Positions 42,746 through 52,458 of a DNA stretch of 64,000 nt are shown here, one piece after another. The notes beneath the pieces were generated by a model. The model was not told where the DNA came from and ran no database searches. It saw nothing but the letters and a program-made list of their open reading frames with translations. This stretch comes from Rudanella sp031411995. Its GTDB lineage: Bacteria; Bacteroidota; Bacteroidia; Cytophagales; Spirosomataceae. The stretch is from positions 117,706-181,705 of the forward strand of contig JANOCD010000087.1 of the NCBI GenBank assembly GCA_031411995.1, given 5' to 3'. The translations under genes were made by a program, and so were the position numbers. The number at the start of each line of letters is the position of its first letter. Within the stretch, counting starts at the first letter, position 1.

Positions 42746-45334
42746 TTACCGGATCTGCTGGCCGATGGTGAAGTGGAACTGACCAGTGTTGGCTTTCTGA
42801 ACACCTGGAATGGCATCGAAACCCCAGCCGTAGTCGATACCGATCAGGCCAAAGGCGGGCATGAAAATACGGGCGCCAACCCCCGCCGACCGCTTCAGGT
42901 CGAATGGGTTGAATTGTTTATAGCTACCCCAGTTGTTACCTCCCTCCACAAAGCCCAAGACGAAGATCGTGGCCGAAGGGTTCAGCGAAACAGGGTAACG
43001 GAGTTCACTTACGAATTTGTTATAGACAACCCCGCCCTGACTCGTTACCCCAGAGGTAACTGTCCGGTTGTTGTCGGCAGTGTAGACCTGCCGGTCGGGA
43101 TAACCCCGCAAACCGACGATATCCTGTGCCAGGGCAAACACGCCCTGACCAGCCAAACCTGAACCACCCAACACAAAACGCTCGAAGGGACCAATTTCGG
43201 TTCGTTTTGTGTAGTTACCCAGGAAGCCCATGTGCGCACGAGCGCTCAACACTAACTTACCAACCACAGTCTGATACCAGGTGGCATCGAACATCCATTT
43301 GTGATATTCCACAAATTTGTACCGATCTACGGCATCCGGCTTGAAATCTTTGGGCCGGAAGATGGAATAGGGCGGGGTAAACGAGCCGCTTATCGTGAAT
43401 GCTGAACCTGAACGCGGAAACTGCGGGTTGTCGATGCTATTGCGCGAGAGCGTGGTATTGAACGTGAAGTTGTTCGATATACCGTTGTTATACCCGTTGC
43501 CAAACAGAGCAATGTTGTTCAGGTTATACCGCTGATAGGTAAGCGAGTGGCTGAGTGAGAAAAAATCGTCGGGTCGTTTCAACTGCCGACCAAGGCCCAC
43601 TGTCACGGCCAGGTTTTTGTAATCGCCCGTTGCCACGGCATCACGCGAACCACGGTAATAGAAATCAGCACCAAATTGCCGGTAAACCGTGCTACTGATG
43701 CTCACCGACAGGGCATTGGGTTTACGACCACCTAACCACGGCTCCACAAACGAGAGCGAGTAGGTCTGGAATTGCTTTCCGTTGGCCTGAAAACGAATCG
43801 ACACGCGCTGACCGTCGCCCGCTGGCAAAGGCCGCCACGCATTCCAGTTGGTGATGTTGCGGGCCGAGAAGTTGTTGAACGTGAGACCAAGTGTTCCCAC
43901 AAAGCCAATGAAGCCACCCCAACCACCCGACAACTCGATCTGGTCCGAGGGTTTTTCTTCTACCGTATATTCAATGTCTACTGTACCATCCGCCTGTGGC
44001 TGTGGGTTGATCCCAATTTTTTCGGGGTCGAAATAGCCTAGAGTAGCTAATTCGCGCTGTGTACGGATCAGGTTTGTTTTGGAGAATTTCTGACCGGGCA
44101 AGGTCCGAATCTGGCGCAACACCACGTGATCGCTGGTTTTGGTGTTTCCGTTCAGAATCACCCGGTTGATGGTGGCCTGCTTCCCCTCGAAAATACGAAT
44201 TTCCAGATCGAGCGAATCGCCGTCAATCGCTTTCTCCACAGGCTGCGCACTGAAATACAGGTAACCATCGTCCATATAAACCGAACTCAAATCCTGACCG
44301 GGATCGCCATTCAGACGTTTGTCTAGTTCTTCGGTATTATAAACGTCTCCTTTTTTAACACCCAACACTTCGCGGAGTTTGTCGCTGGTGTAGAGGTAAT
44401 TACCTTCGAAGTCGATGTTGCGGATGTAGTACCGGCGACCTTCGCTGAGGTTCATCACGAGGTCAATGGTCTTTCCACCGTTGTTTATGATCGAATCCGA
44501 CTCGATGGAGGCATCGCGATAGCCCAGCTTATTGTAGTAAGCAATGAGTTTTTGCTTGTCTTCTTCGTATTTCTTCGGAACATATTTCGAGGGCGAGAAC
44601 AACCGGCCAAAGCGCATTTCTTTGGTGTTCTTCATTTTTAGTCGCACCTGACTTTCGTCCACCTCGGTACGCCCATTGAGCACGATATGCTGGATTTTCA
44701 CTTTCTCGCCTTTCTCAACCAACACGCGCATCGTGGCGTTGTTGCGGGCACTGTCGGGAATGACCGTCGTTTTCACTTTAGTGTTCAGGTAGCCCTTGTC
44801 CATAAAGAACTTCCGAACAGCCAACTGCGTATTTTTAGATACTGTCGGCGTGATAACCCGGCCCAGGTTCAGTTTGATCTTGTCTTTCAAAGATTCCTGT
44901 TCCGCTTTTTTGATACCGGTGAAATTCACCTTCATCAATCGGGGCCGATCTTTCACCTGAAACGACAGAAAAATCTTGTTTTCGGCCACGTTAGTGGCAA
45001 ATAGTTCCACTTCATCCAGTAAGCCCGATTCCATCAGCTTCCGAATGGAGGAGCCAATGGCATCACCGGGAATGCGAACTTTGTCGCCTACTTTCAGGCC
45101 CGTCAGCGAGACCAGCGAATTGGGGTCGAGGTAGCGGGTGCCGGTAACGGTGAGGCCGCCGATTTCATACTCTTTCGGATCGGCGTAATTTGTCAGAGCC
45201 ACCGTTGAGGAAGGCTCTGTGGTGGTGGGAGTTGGAATTCCCGCGCCAATGCGCACCTGAGCCAACACAGAAGCGGGCAGCACAACAGCCATACAGACAA
45301 TGGCTCCCAGGATGACGGTTAAACGGTGTTTCAT
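42746..45334 (-). CDS. bamA: Outer membrane protein assembly factor BamA
   Basis: An 862-residue Omp85 protein, the central subunit of the barrel assembly machine. Signal peptide (VILGAIVCMAVVLPASVLA), a short Pro/Thr-rich region, five POTRA domains (for example YEIGGLTVTGTRYLD, VNFTGIKKAEQESLKDKI, IQHIVLNGRTEVD, YYIRNIDFEGNYLYT, INRVILNGNTKTSDHVV) and a C-terminal 16-strand barrel from about residue 470 (ELSGGWGGFIGFVGTLGLTF). The conserved loop appears as GLRGYPDRQVY, the V-R-G-F equivalent. It ends in FHFTIGQQIR. Start abuts the uppS stop with no gap, implying coupled translation. Confidence 0.95.
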   Translation of the reverse strand: MKHRLTVILGAIVCMAVVLPASVLAQVRIGAGIPTPTTTEPSSTVALTNYADPKEYEIGGLTVTGTRYLDPNSLVSLTGLKVGDKVRIPGDAIGSSIRKLMESGLLDEVELFATNVAENKIFLSFQVKDRPRLMKVNFTGIKKAEQESLKDKIKLNLGRVITPTVSKNTQLAVRKFFMDKGYLNTKVKTTVIPDSARNNATMRVLVEKGEKVKIQHIVLNGRTEVDESQVRLKMKNTKEMRFGRLFSPSKYVPKKYEEDKQKLIAYYNKLGYRDASIESDSIINNGGKTIDLVMNLSEGRRYYIRNIDFEGNYLYTSDKLREVLGVKKGDVYNTEELDKRLNGDPGQDLSSVYMDDGYLYFSAQPVEKAIDGDSLDLEIRIFEGKQATINRVILNGNTKTSDHVVLRQIRTLPGQKFSKTNLIRTQRELATLGYFDPEKIGINPQPQADGTVDIEYTVEEKPSDQIELSGGWGGFIGFVGTLGLTFNNFSARNITNWNAWRPLPAGDGQRVSIRFQANGKQFQTYSLSFVEPWLGGRKPNALSVSISSTVYRQFGADFYYRGSRDAVATGDYKNLAVTVGLGRQLKRPDDFFSLSHSLTYQRYNLNNIALFGNGYNNGISNNFTFNTTLSRNSIDNPQFPRSGSAFTISGSFTPPYSIFRPKDFKPDAVDRYKFVEYHKWMFDATWYQTVVGKLVLSARAHMGFLGNYTKRTEIGPFERFVLGGSGLAGQGVFALAQDIVGLRGYPDRQVYTADNNRTVTSGVTSQGGVVYNKFVSELRYPVSLNPSATIFVLGFVEGGNNWGSYKQFNPFDLKRSAGVGARIFMPAFGLIGIDYGWGFDAIPGVQKANTGQFHFTIGQQIR

Positions 45335-46072
45335 TTATTTCAAAAGTTGTTCACTGGTTTTACCAAACCGGCGTTCGCGGCTCTGGTAACTTAAAATAGC
45401 TTCGTATAAATGTGGTTTCCGAAAATCGGGCCACAGCACATCAGGCATGTATAGTTCAGAATAAGCCAGTTGCCACAGCAAAAAATTACTGATGCGCATC
45501 TCGCCACTCGTGCGGATCATTAGCTCCGGGTCGGGCATATCGCGGGTAGTCAGGTATTGCCCGAAGGTTTGTTCGTTGATGTCATCCGAAGTGAGCGTTC
45601 CCGCTTTCACTTCGTCTGCAATTTGCCGAACGGCTTCAATGATTTCCCAACGCCCGCTATAACTGAGTGCCAAAACCAGGGTCAGACCCGTGTTTTGTTC
45701 AGTAGCCTGCATCGCTTCCTGCAACTCGCGCTGACAGTCTTTTGGCAGGCTTTCGGTATGCCCAATGGTGGCCAGCCGCACATTATTATCCATGAGCGTT
45801 TTCATCTCGCCCCGAATTGTGTGGACCAGCAACTGCATTAGCATATCGACCTCGAACTTGGGCCGGTTCCAGTTTTCCGTCGAAAAAGCGTAGAGTGTCA
45901 GGAACTTAACCCCTAACTCGGCGCATCCTTCAGTAACTTCGCGCACGGCTTTGATGGCACTACGATGCCCAAACACCCTGGCTGCTCCCTGCTGCTTGGC
46001 CCAACGTCCGTTTCCGTCCATGATAACGGCTATGTGCTGAGGCAGATTGCCCGGATCAATGTCCTCCTTCAT
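45335..46072 (-). CDS. uppS: Isoprenyl transferase (undecaprenyl diphosphate synthase)
   Basis: A 245-residue cis-prenyltransferase that makes the C55 lipid carrier for peptidoglycan and glycan synthesis. Catalytic block HIAVIMDGNGRWAKQQG near 13-29 with the Asp of DGNGRWA, FLTLYAFSTENWNRP, and LMIRTSGEMRISNFLLWQLAYSE carrying the family's R-T-G/S-G-E-x-R-I-S-N-F-x-x-W motif. First gene of the reverse-strand envelope operon. Confidence 0.96.
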   Translation of the reverse strand: MKEDIDPGNLPQHIAVIMDGNGRWAKQQGAARVFGHRSAIKAVREVTEGCAELGVKFLTLYAFSTENWNRPKFEVDMLMQLLVHTIRGEMKTLMDNNVRLATIGHTESLPKDCQRELQEAMQATEQNTGLTLVLALSYSGRWEIIEAVRQIADEVKAGTLTSDDINEQTFGQYLTTRDMPDPELMIRTSGEMRISNFLLWQLAYSELYMPDVLWPDFRKPHLYEAILSYQSRERRFGKTSEQLLK

Positions 46073-46142
46073 CCAAAAACCCTACTTTTAAGATTAATTA
46101 ACAAGCAGTTGCGCTCTTGACCACGGCCTGAAAATGAAAGGG

Positions 46143-46150
46143 CAAAAGTA
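46143..46150 (-). promoter_or_regulatory. Probable -10 element for the uppS-bamA-ompH operon
   Basis: Reverse strand reads TACTTTTG, matching TAnnTTTG, 71 nt ahead of the uppS ATG. A distinct -33 box is not seen. Confidence 0.45.
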
Positions 46151-46315
46151 CGTAAATATACGACCATTTGAAACAATGAGTTTTATCTATTAGTTAAATA
46201 GAGTTTTTGCCTGTACGTCCAGCCTCCAACCTTTTTTTTGCCTCTCATGCAATTTTCGACAGCCTTAGCACCTTTTTTGTATAGAAGATAATTATAACTG
46301 AAAACAACACCGATT

Positions 46316-47281
46316 ATGTATTCCATCTCACCTATGCTGCGGGCCATTCTGATTACTGTATTACTATCTGGCCTGTTCGTTAGTTGCAACAAAGCCAAAG
46401 AAGAAGCTACCCCAAAATCGGCAAGCGACCTGATTCAGGAAGACAATTCGTTTAGTCTGCTGCGGGCGGCTGTGCTGCGGGCCAACTTCGCCGATGCTCT
46501 GAAAGGAGCCAATCTGACCATTTTTGCCCCTAACGATGATGCCTTCAAAGCAGCAGGATTTGCCGATGTAGCGTCTATTAATGCCCTGCCTGTTGCCACC
46601 ATCGAGCAAGTGCTCAAATACCATGTGTTTAATGGCTTGGTTAAGTCCGATGCTCCTCAATTGGGCATAAACACGCCCGTTCAGTCCATTGGGGGAGGCA
46701 CTGCCTACATCACCAAAACAGTCAGTGGGAGCACAGCCGGAGTAACCATCAACGGTGCCCGTGTCATTAAAGCTGATCAGGCCGTGGCCAATGGCATTGT
46801 GCATACCATCGACCGGGTGCTGTTGCCATCGGCACCAAGCATTCTGAGTGCGCTTCAGTCGGACCCGACAAATTTCTCGCTGGTAGTTGCGGCCATTAAT
46901 CGGGTGCCTTCGCTGGCTGTTCAATTGAGTTCGACCTTGGGCACCGGGCAGCCCGTTACGATTTTTGTGCCCGATAACGCGGCTTTTGCGGCCGCTGGAT
47001 CACCCCTTGCCAACTTGGCGGCTATCAATGCAGCTTCGCTCACAACTCTGTCGAGCGTATTGGGATACCATGCTACATCGGGTCTGACTTTTTCCAATCA
47101 GTTAGTCGCCGGGCAACTCACCACGCTCAATCCGACTGCGGCCAAACTGACTGTGGTGATCACCAACAACCTCCCAACCATAAAAGGAAACCAGAACACA
47201 ACAGCCGCCACCATCAAACGAGCGGATGTGGTTGCGAACAATGGCATCATACACGTGGTTAGTCAGGTGTTGAGACCATGA
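46316..47281 (+). CDS. Fasciclin-domain lipoprotein
   Basis: A 321-residue surface lipoprotein. Lipobox LSGLFVSC (Cys near residue 24) follows a hydrophobic leader; ATG at 46316 or 46334 are both possible starts. Two FAS1 domains: the first (about 38-170) with LTIFAPNDDAFKAAGF and GIVHTIDRVLLPS, the second (about 175-320) with VTIFVPDNAAFAAAGS and GIIHVVSQVLRP. FAS1 domains mediate adhesion or matrix binding. Its stop overlaps the next start by 4 nt (ATGA), so the MBL hydrolase is co-translated. Confidence 0.9.
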   Translation: MYSISPMLRAILITVLLSGLFVSCNKAKEEATPKSASDLIQEDNSFSLLRAAVLRANFADALKGANLTIFAPNDDAFKAAGFADVASINALPVATIEQVLKYHVFNGLVKSDAPQLGINTPVQSIGGGTAYITKTVSGSTAGVTINGARVIKADQAVANGIVHTIDRVLLPSAPSILSALQSDPTNFSLVVAAINRVPSLAVQLSSTLGTGQPVTIFVPDNAAFAAAGSPLANLAAINAASLTTLSSVLGYHATSGLTFSNQLVAGQLTTLNPTAAKLTVVITNNLPTIKGNQNTTAATIKRADVVANNGIIHVVSQVLRP

Positions 47282-48354
47282 CAATCAAGAAGATAATGCT
47301 GATTTTGCTGGGAGTTGTCCTGACCATTGCGGTGGGTGGGCTATTGTTTGGCGTGTCTATTTCAGCCCCGCGCTACGAAGGGCCGGTAACCGATCATTTT
47401 GATGGAAAAAACTTCCACAACCTACCGGATGCCAATGGGCAAATTCCAGCCTCAAAAGGGTTTGGGGCCGTACTGAGTTGGTTGCTGAACCGGGAGCGCG
47501 ACGAACCCTGGACCGATTCTCAAAACGATCCACCCGGCCCCGCGCCCGCACCCCGCATTATGGGCGATTCGGTGCGGGTTACGTTTGTGAACCATGCCAC
47601 GGTTTTGCTGCAATTCGATGGCCTGAACGTGATTACTGACCCCGTTTATTATGATCGGGTGGGGCCGGTTCAGTTTGCCGGTATCAAACGAACCCGGCCT
47701 CCCGGCATCCGATTCGAGGACTTGCCCAAAATCGACATCCTGATTCTAAGCCATAACCACTGGGATCATTTAGACATTGAAACGATCCAGAAACTGTGCC
47801 AGCGCGATTCGCCAAAGGTGTTCTGCACGCTGGGCGTGAAAGCGTTTCTGGAGGAAAAAGGTTGCCGAAACGTAACCGAAATGGATTGGCGGCAGTCAAC
47901 GCCGTTTAACACCAACACAACCATTCATTGTGTGCCAGCCCAACACTTTTCGGGGCGGGGTTTGCTCGATCGATTCGGCACACTGTGGGCCGGTTTCATT
48001 ATCGACAGTAAGGTGGCCGGGAAACTCTATTTTGTGGGCGACACGGGATACGGACCGTTTTTAAAACAAATTGGGGAGCAGTTTGGTCCCCTCCGACTGG
48101 CCCTGATCCCGATTGGAGCTTTCAAACCCGACTGGTTCATGTCGCCCATTCACTGCTCACCCGATCAGGCGGTCCAAATTCATAAAGACGTGCAGGCACA
48201 ACAAAGCGTGGCCATTCATTTTGGCACCTTCCCCATGGCCGACGATGGTGAGCGCGAACCAGTAGAGGTATTACAAAAGGCTCTACAGACTCAACAAGTG
48301 GCTCCTGAATCGTTCCGGACTTTGCGCAATGGTGAACACGTCGATGTAAAATAA
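47278..48354 (+). CDS. MBL-fold hydrolase, NAPE-PLD/UlaG-like, membrane-anchored
   Basis: A 358-residue metallo-beta-lactamase-fold hydrolase. One N-terminal membrane helix (IMLILLGVVLTIAVGGLLF) anchors it. Zinc ligands: LSHNHWDHLD near residues 157-166 (the HxHxDH motif as HNHWDH), CVPAQHFSGRG, FVGDTGYGP and a late AIHFGTFPMAD. The pattern VNHATVLLQFDGLNVITDPVY and PGIRFEDLPKID is that of N-acyl-phosphatidylethanolamine phospholipase D-like proteins, so a phospholipid substrate is plausible. Coupled to the fasciclin gene. Confidence 0.87.
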   Translation: MTIKKIMLILLGVVLTIAVGGLLFGVSISAPRYEGPVTDHFDGKNFHNLPDANGQIPASKGFGAVLSWLLNRERDEPWTDSQNDPPGPAPAPRIMGDSVRVTFVNHATVLLQFDGLNVITDPVYYDRVGPVQFAGIKRTRPPGIRFEDLPKIDILILSHNHWDHLDIETIQKLCQRDSPKVFCTLGVKAFLEEKGCRNVTEMDWRQSTPFNTNTTIHCVPAQHFSGRGLLDRFGTLWAGFIIDSKVAGKLYFVGDTGYGPFLKQIGEQFGPLRLALIPIGAFKPDWFMSPIHCSPDQAVQIHKDVQAQQSVAIHFGTFPMADDGEREPVEVLQKALQTQQVAPESFRTLRNGEHVDVK

Positions 48355-48504
48355 TGGGTCAATTTTCAGGCCCATTCCAACCTTTTTGCATCAAAATGGG
48401 TCATTGAAACGTATTTAGTATGTTGGTGTTTGTTTAGAAAGCCTGGGTCCGCCCGTGCGGTCATCTTTTAAAACAGACACCAACCCAACATTAACTCCTT
48501 TTCA

Positions 48505-49446
48505 ATGAACCGTTTTTTTGTATTTTCTCTGACAGCGGCTGTGCTTGCGGCAGGTTTACAAGCCTGTATACAAAGTGATGTAGTGGATTCAAATGCCGCT
48601 GCCGCTGAAAACGATGCCAGTATTAAACAGTACATTTCGCAGAATCCCGGAACGACCACGGCCCCGCTCAATTATACAACTAACGGGACGGGTATGTATT
48701 ATGCCATTACAAAATCAGTTCCAACGGCCAAGAAGGCATCCACCGGCGACGAAGTGACATTTTCCTACACACTCTATACGCTTCAGAATCAGGCATTAGA
48801 TAGTTCAAAGGCTGGCAGTCTTCCCTTTTTTACGTTTGGACTGAATTCATTGTTGCCGGGTTTACAGGAGGGGCTTTCCTTGCTTCGGGAGGGCGAAAAG
48901 GCCCGGTTGTTGATCCCATCCTATCTGGCTTATGGCAGTCAGGCACAAACAACGTTTAATTTGCCGGCCAACTCGCCCATTCGAATTGATATCGAGTTGT
49001 TACGTGCCCGTACCGAAGAAGAGCAAATCACCGAATACCTAAGTTCTACGGCTTTGGCCAGTTCGTTGTCGTTAACTGCCCCGCCAACCAATATCCAAAA
49101 ATCGACTAGCGGGCTTCGACTGATCAAGACGATAACAAAACCGACTGGAGCAACCATCTCACCGGGTCAATCGGTAACGGTTAATTATGCCGGACAAACC
49201 TTGCGGTCAACTACTCCTTTCGACAAAAACACCGATGGTACATTTTCATTTGCATTGGGGCGAAATCAACTGATTCCGGGTTTTGAAGAAGGTGTTTTGC
49301 AACTTCGGATTGGTGAAAAAGCGACCTTGGTATTTCCTTCTTCCATCGGCTATGGCACAAATGGAGCAAGAAATTCAAACGGGGTTTATGTTATTTTGCC
49401 CTATGCCCCCCTTCGGTTTGATATCGAAGTACTTAACGCCAAGTAA
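48505..49446 (+). CDS. Lipoprotein with two FKBP-type peptidyl-prolyl isomerase domains
   Basis: A 313-residue lipoprotein: leader VFSLTAAVLAAG and lipobox AGLQAC (Cys near 21). First FKBP domain about 60-165 (SLLPGLQEGLSLLREGEKARLLIPSYLAYGS), second about 195-312 (NQLIPGFEEGVLQLRIGEKATLVFPSSIGYGT). Both have the G-E-K-A-x-L-x-x-P-S core; the first domain is more divergent around the active-site aromatic positions. Probably assists folding at the outer or cytoplasmic membrane. Closed by a strong hairpin. Confidence 0.88.
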   Translation: MNRFFVFSLTAAVLAAGLQACIQSDVVDSNAAAAENDASIKQYISQNPGTTTAPLNYTTNGTGMYYAITKSVPTAKKASTGDEVTFSYTLYTLQNQALDSSKAGSLPFFTFGLNSLLPGLQEGLSLLREGEKARLLIPSYLAYGSQAQTTFNLPANSPIRIDIELLRARTEEEQITEYLSSTALASSLSLTAPPTNIQKSTSGLRLIKTITKPTGATISPGQSVTVNYAGQTLRSTTPFDKNTDGTFSFALGRNQLIPGFEEGVLQLRIGEKATLVFPSSIGYGTNGARNSNGVYVILPYAPLRFDIEVLNAK

Positions 49447-49500
49447 TTTTACGGATACAAATTTAAAGGTAGTCTAAGCTATTGTTTTTCAGGGATTTAT

Positions 49501-49540
49501 AACAAAGAGGGAAGGGCAAATGCTCTTCCCTCTTTGTTTT
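49501..49540. terminator. Hairpin terminator after the FKBP gene
   Basis: AACAAAGAGGGAAG (49501-49514) pairs perfectly with CTTCCCTCTTTGTT (49525-49538), loop 10 nt, then TT. Confidence 0.88.
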
Positions 49541-49631
49541 TCAGAGCCATTCCGGGCCATTCACTCAGTAACCAATATTTTTAATAAAGTTCGCAATCCA
49601 TTTACCAATCTATCCCGTTGATATGCTTGTC

Positions 49632-49648
49632 TGCCCGACAGTCGGGCA
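49632..49648. promoter_or_regulatory. Small palindrome upstream of the ferritin-like pair
   Basis: TGCCCGA and TCGGGCA, separated by CAG, lie 25 nt before the first ferritin-like start. Could be an operator or an mRNA leader hairpin; no known site matched. Confidence 0.3.
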
Positions 49649-49673
49649 TATCATACCTATTTTCTTTTCGTTT

Positions 49674-50408
49674 ATGGAAAACAAAACCACTCAACTGATC
49701 CGATCCAAGACTGTGGACTCGGATGGCCGCCGTCGGTTTCTGCGTTATGCAGGCTTCACGGCAGTCACGGCAAGCACAATTCTGGCTGCCTGTGAAAATG
49801 CAACAATGGAACCCTCGACAATGGGGGGTATGGGTGCCCGTGTGGCCGCCGACGGATCAATTGATCTTGGCTCGGGCGATGTGGGAATCCTGAACTATGC
49901 CTACGCCCTGGAACAACTTGAATATGCGTTTTACGTTCAGGTCATTGCTACGCCCTATGCCGGTATTACCGATATGGAACGCATGATTCTGACAGACATT
50001 CGTAACCACGAGAAAGCTCACCGCGATTTTTTCAAAGCAGCGTTGGGTGGAGCGGCTATTCCTGCCCTGAATGTCAACTTTAGTGCTATCAATTTCGGTG
50101 ATCGTAACTCCGTATTGACCACAGCCCGCACGTTTGAAGATCTTGGCGTATCGGCTTACAACGGTGCTGGTAAATTGTTAAGCGATGGAAATAATCTGGT
50201 AACAGCGGGTAAAATTGTTTCGGTAGAAGCCCGTCATGCGGCTATTATTCGTGAGTTGTTATCTCCGTTCAGCACGTCTTTCGCTGGCGACGATGTGGTA
50301 ACAAGCGACACAGGCCTCGACGTTGTCAATATGCCTGGTACTGTTCTGGCGGCTGCTCAAGGGTTTATCGTAGAGCGCATTACGGCCAGTAATCTTCCAA
50401 CCATGTAA
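49674..50408 (+). CDS. Ferritin-like domain protein with Tat/lipoprotein leader
   Basis: A 244-residue exported protein. The leader has paired arginines (DSDGRRRFLRYAGFTAV) and ends in STILAAC, which would serve both the Tat pathway and lipidation. The rest is a four-helix ferritin-2-type bundle with LEQLEYAFYVQVI, RNHEKAHRDFFKAALGG and VEARHAAIIRELL, supplying E-x-x-E, E-x-x-H and E-x-x-H-like ligands of a di-iron site. ATG at 49674 is preferred to 49623, whose extra codons are part of an upstream palindrome. First of a tandem pair. Confidence 0.85.
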   Translation: MENKTTQLIRSKTVDSDGRRRFLRYAGFTAVTASTILAACENATMEPSTMGGMGARVAADGSIDLGSGDVGILNYAYALEQLEYAFYVQVIATPYAGITDMERMILTDIRNHEKAHRDFFKAALGGAAIPALNVNFSAINFGDRNSVLTTARTFEDLGVSAYNGAGKLLSDGNNLVTAGKIVSVEARHAAIIRELLSPFSTSFAGDDVVTSDTGLDVVNMPGTVLAAAQGFIVERITASNLPTM

Positions 50409-50420
50409 TCCAGAACAGCC

Positions 50421-51194
50421 ATGAATCTGCAAAACTTATTTAATGCCCTAGAAAACGTAGACACTGAAATCTACGAGCGCGTGAAGCATGTTTCACGCCG
50501 TCAATTGTTTAGTTTCGGAAAAAAAGCCGCTTTGGTAGCTGCTCCGTTGGCCGTTGCTTCATCGCTTAACAAAGCCTATGGACAGTCGATGCCCGACCGG
50601 ACCGTTGAAGTACTCAAATTCGCGCTCCTGCTCGAATATTTGGAGGACGAATTTTATCGTATCGGTCTGAACACGGCTGGCCTGATTCCGGCACAGGATC
50701 GCCCAATTTTTGCTCAAATCAGCAAGCACGAAGCCTCACACGTGGCTCTGTTGCGCACAGCATTGGGTGGTGCTGCCGACCCAAAACCTAATTTTGATTT
50801 TACGGCTCGCGGTGCTTTCCCAACGGTGTTCTCGAATTACGACACATTCAAAACCCTGGCTCAAGCCTTTGAAGACACGGGTGTGCGGGCCTACAAAGGA
50901 CAGGCTTCGATGTTGATGGTGAATGACCCGGTGCTGGAAACGGCTCTGCGTATTCACTCCGTAGAAGCTCGCCATGCCGCTCGTGTTCGGATGCTGCGCG
51001 GCATGAAAGGCTGGATTTCAGGTATGGATGGTTTCCCCGGTGCCGTTTACGCGGGTGAACAAGCTACTAACGAGCGGGAAGTGAACGTGCCGGGTATTTC
51101 AGGAATATCAGCAATGAACGTTTCAGAAGCGTTCGACGAAACACTGACCAAAGATCAGGTGCTGGCCATCGCGATTCAGTTTGTGCGGGCATAA
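50421..51194 (+). CDS. Second exported ferritin-like domain protein
   Basis: A 257-residue paralogue-like partner, 12 nt after the first. Tat-type leader SRRQLFSFGKKAALVAAPLA with probable cleavage after KAYGQ, no lipobox. Bundle helices carry LLLEYLEDEFYRIGL, SKHEASHVALLRTALGG and HSVEARHAARVRMLRGMKG. The order of ligands matches the first protein, so the two may form a heteromeric iron-binding or oxidase assembly in the periplasm, one membrane-tethered and one soluble. Followed by a strong terminator. Confidence 0.85.
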   Translation: MNLQNLFNALENVDTEIYERVKHVSRRQLFSFGKKAALVAAPLAVASSLNKAYGQSMPDRTVEVLKFALLLEYLEDEFYRIGLNTAGLIPAQDRPIFAQISKHEASHVALLRTALGGAADPKPNFDFTARGAFPTVFSNYDTFKTLAQAFEDTGVRAYKGQASMLMVNDPVLETALRIHSVEARHAARVRMLRGMKGWISGMDGFPGAVYAGEQATNEREVNVPGISGISAMNVSEAFDETLTKDQVLAIAIQFVRA

Positions 51195-51209
51195 TGCATC
51201 TTTTTTTTC

Positions 51210-51252
51210 AACACAAAAGGGCTACCAGCTATTCTGGTGGCCCTTTTGTGTT
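51210..51252. terminator. Bidirectional hairpin terminator
   Basis: A 19-bp stem (51210-51228 with 51234-51252, one mismatch), loop 5 nt, T run on both outer sides. It lies between the ferritin-like pair and convergent recF. Confidence 0.88.
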
Positions 51253-51261
51253 TGTTAATAC

Positions 51262-52389
51262 TCACTGTCCAACCTCGAAAAACCGAACCTCGGCTTTCAC
51301 GGATTCGAGCAGTTGGCGGGTGCGTTCGGGGCGGGCATCGGTAATGAACAACTGCCCGAACGTGTCACGCTCCATCAGTTCGATCAGTTTGCCGATGCGC
51401 CGGTCATCGAGCTTGTCGAAAATATCGTCTAACAACAAGATGGGTTTTACCTGTTTTTCGGCCTGCAACTGATCGAACTGAGCCATTTTCAGGGCAATCA
51501 CAAAGGTTTTCTGCTGCCCTTGTGAGCCAAATTTTTTCAGGGGAACGCCAGCAATCGTAAACAGGTAATCGTCTTTATGAACGCCCATTGTGGTGCGTTG
51601 CAAAACGGTGTCGCGCCGACGGAAATGCCGGAATTCGTCCCTGAAATCGGGCTTGCCCACCTCCGATTCGTAGGCAATATCAACCGCTTCACGGGCCTCG
51701 CTCAGAAAGGAATAATGCCGACAAAAGGCGGGTAAAAACTCCTGCACAAACTGCTGTCGACGGTTATGAATGCGTTTGGCCAAATCGAGCAGTGGTTCGT
51801 CGTAGGTGTCGAGCAGGTCATTATCCACCTGACTCCCGGAACGCCGGCCCGGTTCCGCAAATAGTTTGAGCAAACTGTTGCGCTGTTTCAGCACCTGCTG
51901 GTAGGCCAAATAATTGCGGAGGTAGTCGGGATCGAGTTGGGACAGAACACCATCGAAAAAGTGTCGCCGGTCTTCGGAATGTTCACGGACGAGGTCGGTG
52001 TCGTTGGGGGCCATCAGCACTACCGGAAACCGACCAATATGTTCGCTGACGCGCTCGTAGGGTTTTTTATCGGCCAGCACGGTTTTGCGTTGTCCCTTTT
52101 GCAGACTGATTGTTATTTGGGTAATGCGTTTATGTTCAGCATTTTCAGCAGGTTCTTCACCTGTAATGAATGACCCGTCGATAATAAAAAAATCAGCTTC
52201 GTGGTTGATATTCAGAATGTCCTGACTGTGAAACGCACTTTTGGTGAGCGACAAAAAATAAATAGCATCGAGCAGGTTGGTTTTGCCGCTGCCATTTGGC
52301 CCCACAATCACATTGACCTGTTGCCCAAATTGGAATCGGGCATCCTCGTAGCTTTTGAAGTTCGTGAGGCTGAGTTTTTCTAAGTGCAT
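51262..52389 (-). CDS. recF: DNA replication and repair protein RecF
   Basis: A 375-residue SMC-like ATPase that loads RecA at single-strand gaps with RecO and RecR. MHLEKLSLTNFKSYEDARF at the start, Walker A VGPNGSGKTNLLDAIYFLS near 29-47, the D-loop region GVHKDDYLFTIAG, signature GSQGQQKTFVIALKMAQ and Walker B ILLLDDIFDKLDDRR. Start at 52389 matches family start; the frame continues upstream to 52461 without conserved sequence. Confidence 0.95.
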   Translation of the reverse strand: MHLEKLSLTNFKSYEDARFQFGQQVNVIVGPNGSGKTNLLDAIYFLSLTKSAFHSQDILNINHEADFFIIDGSFITGEEPAENAEHKRITQITISLQKGQRKTVLADKKPYERVSEHIGRFPVVLMAPNDTDLVREHSEDRRHFFDGVLSQLDPDYLRNYLAYQQVLKQRNSLLKLFAEPGRRSGSQVDNDLLDTYDEPLLDLAKRIHNRRQQFVQEFLPAFCRHYSFLSEAREAVDIAYESEVGKPDFRDEFRHFRRRDTVLQRTTMGVHKDDYLFTIAGVPLKKFGSQGQQKTFVIALKMAQFDQLQAEKQVKPILLLDDIFDKLDDRRIGKLIELMERDTFGQLFITDARPERTRQLLESVKAEVRFFEVGQ

Positions 52390-52458
52390 TAACTGGAAAA
52401 CCGTTTTATGCGTAATTTCGCGCCACTGTTTTGCTACAGTATCCGGGCATAAAGTTAA

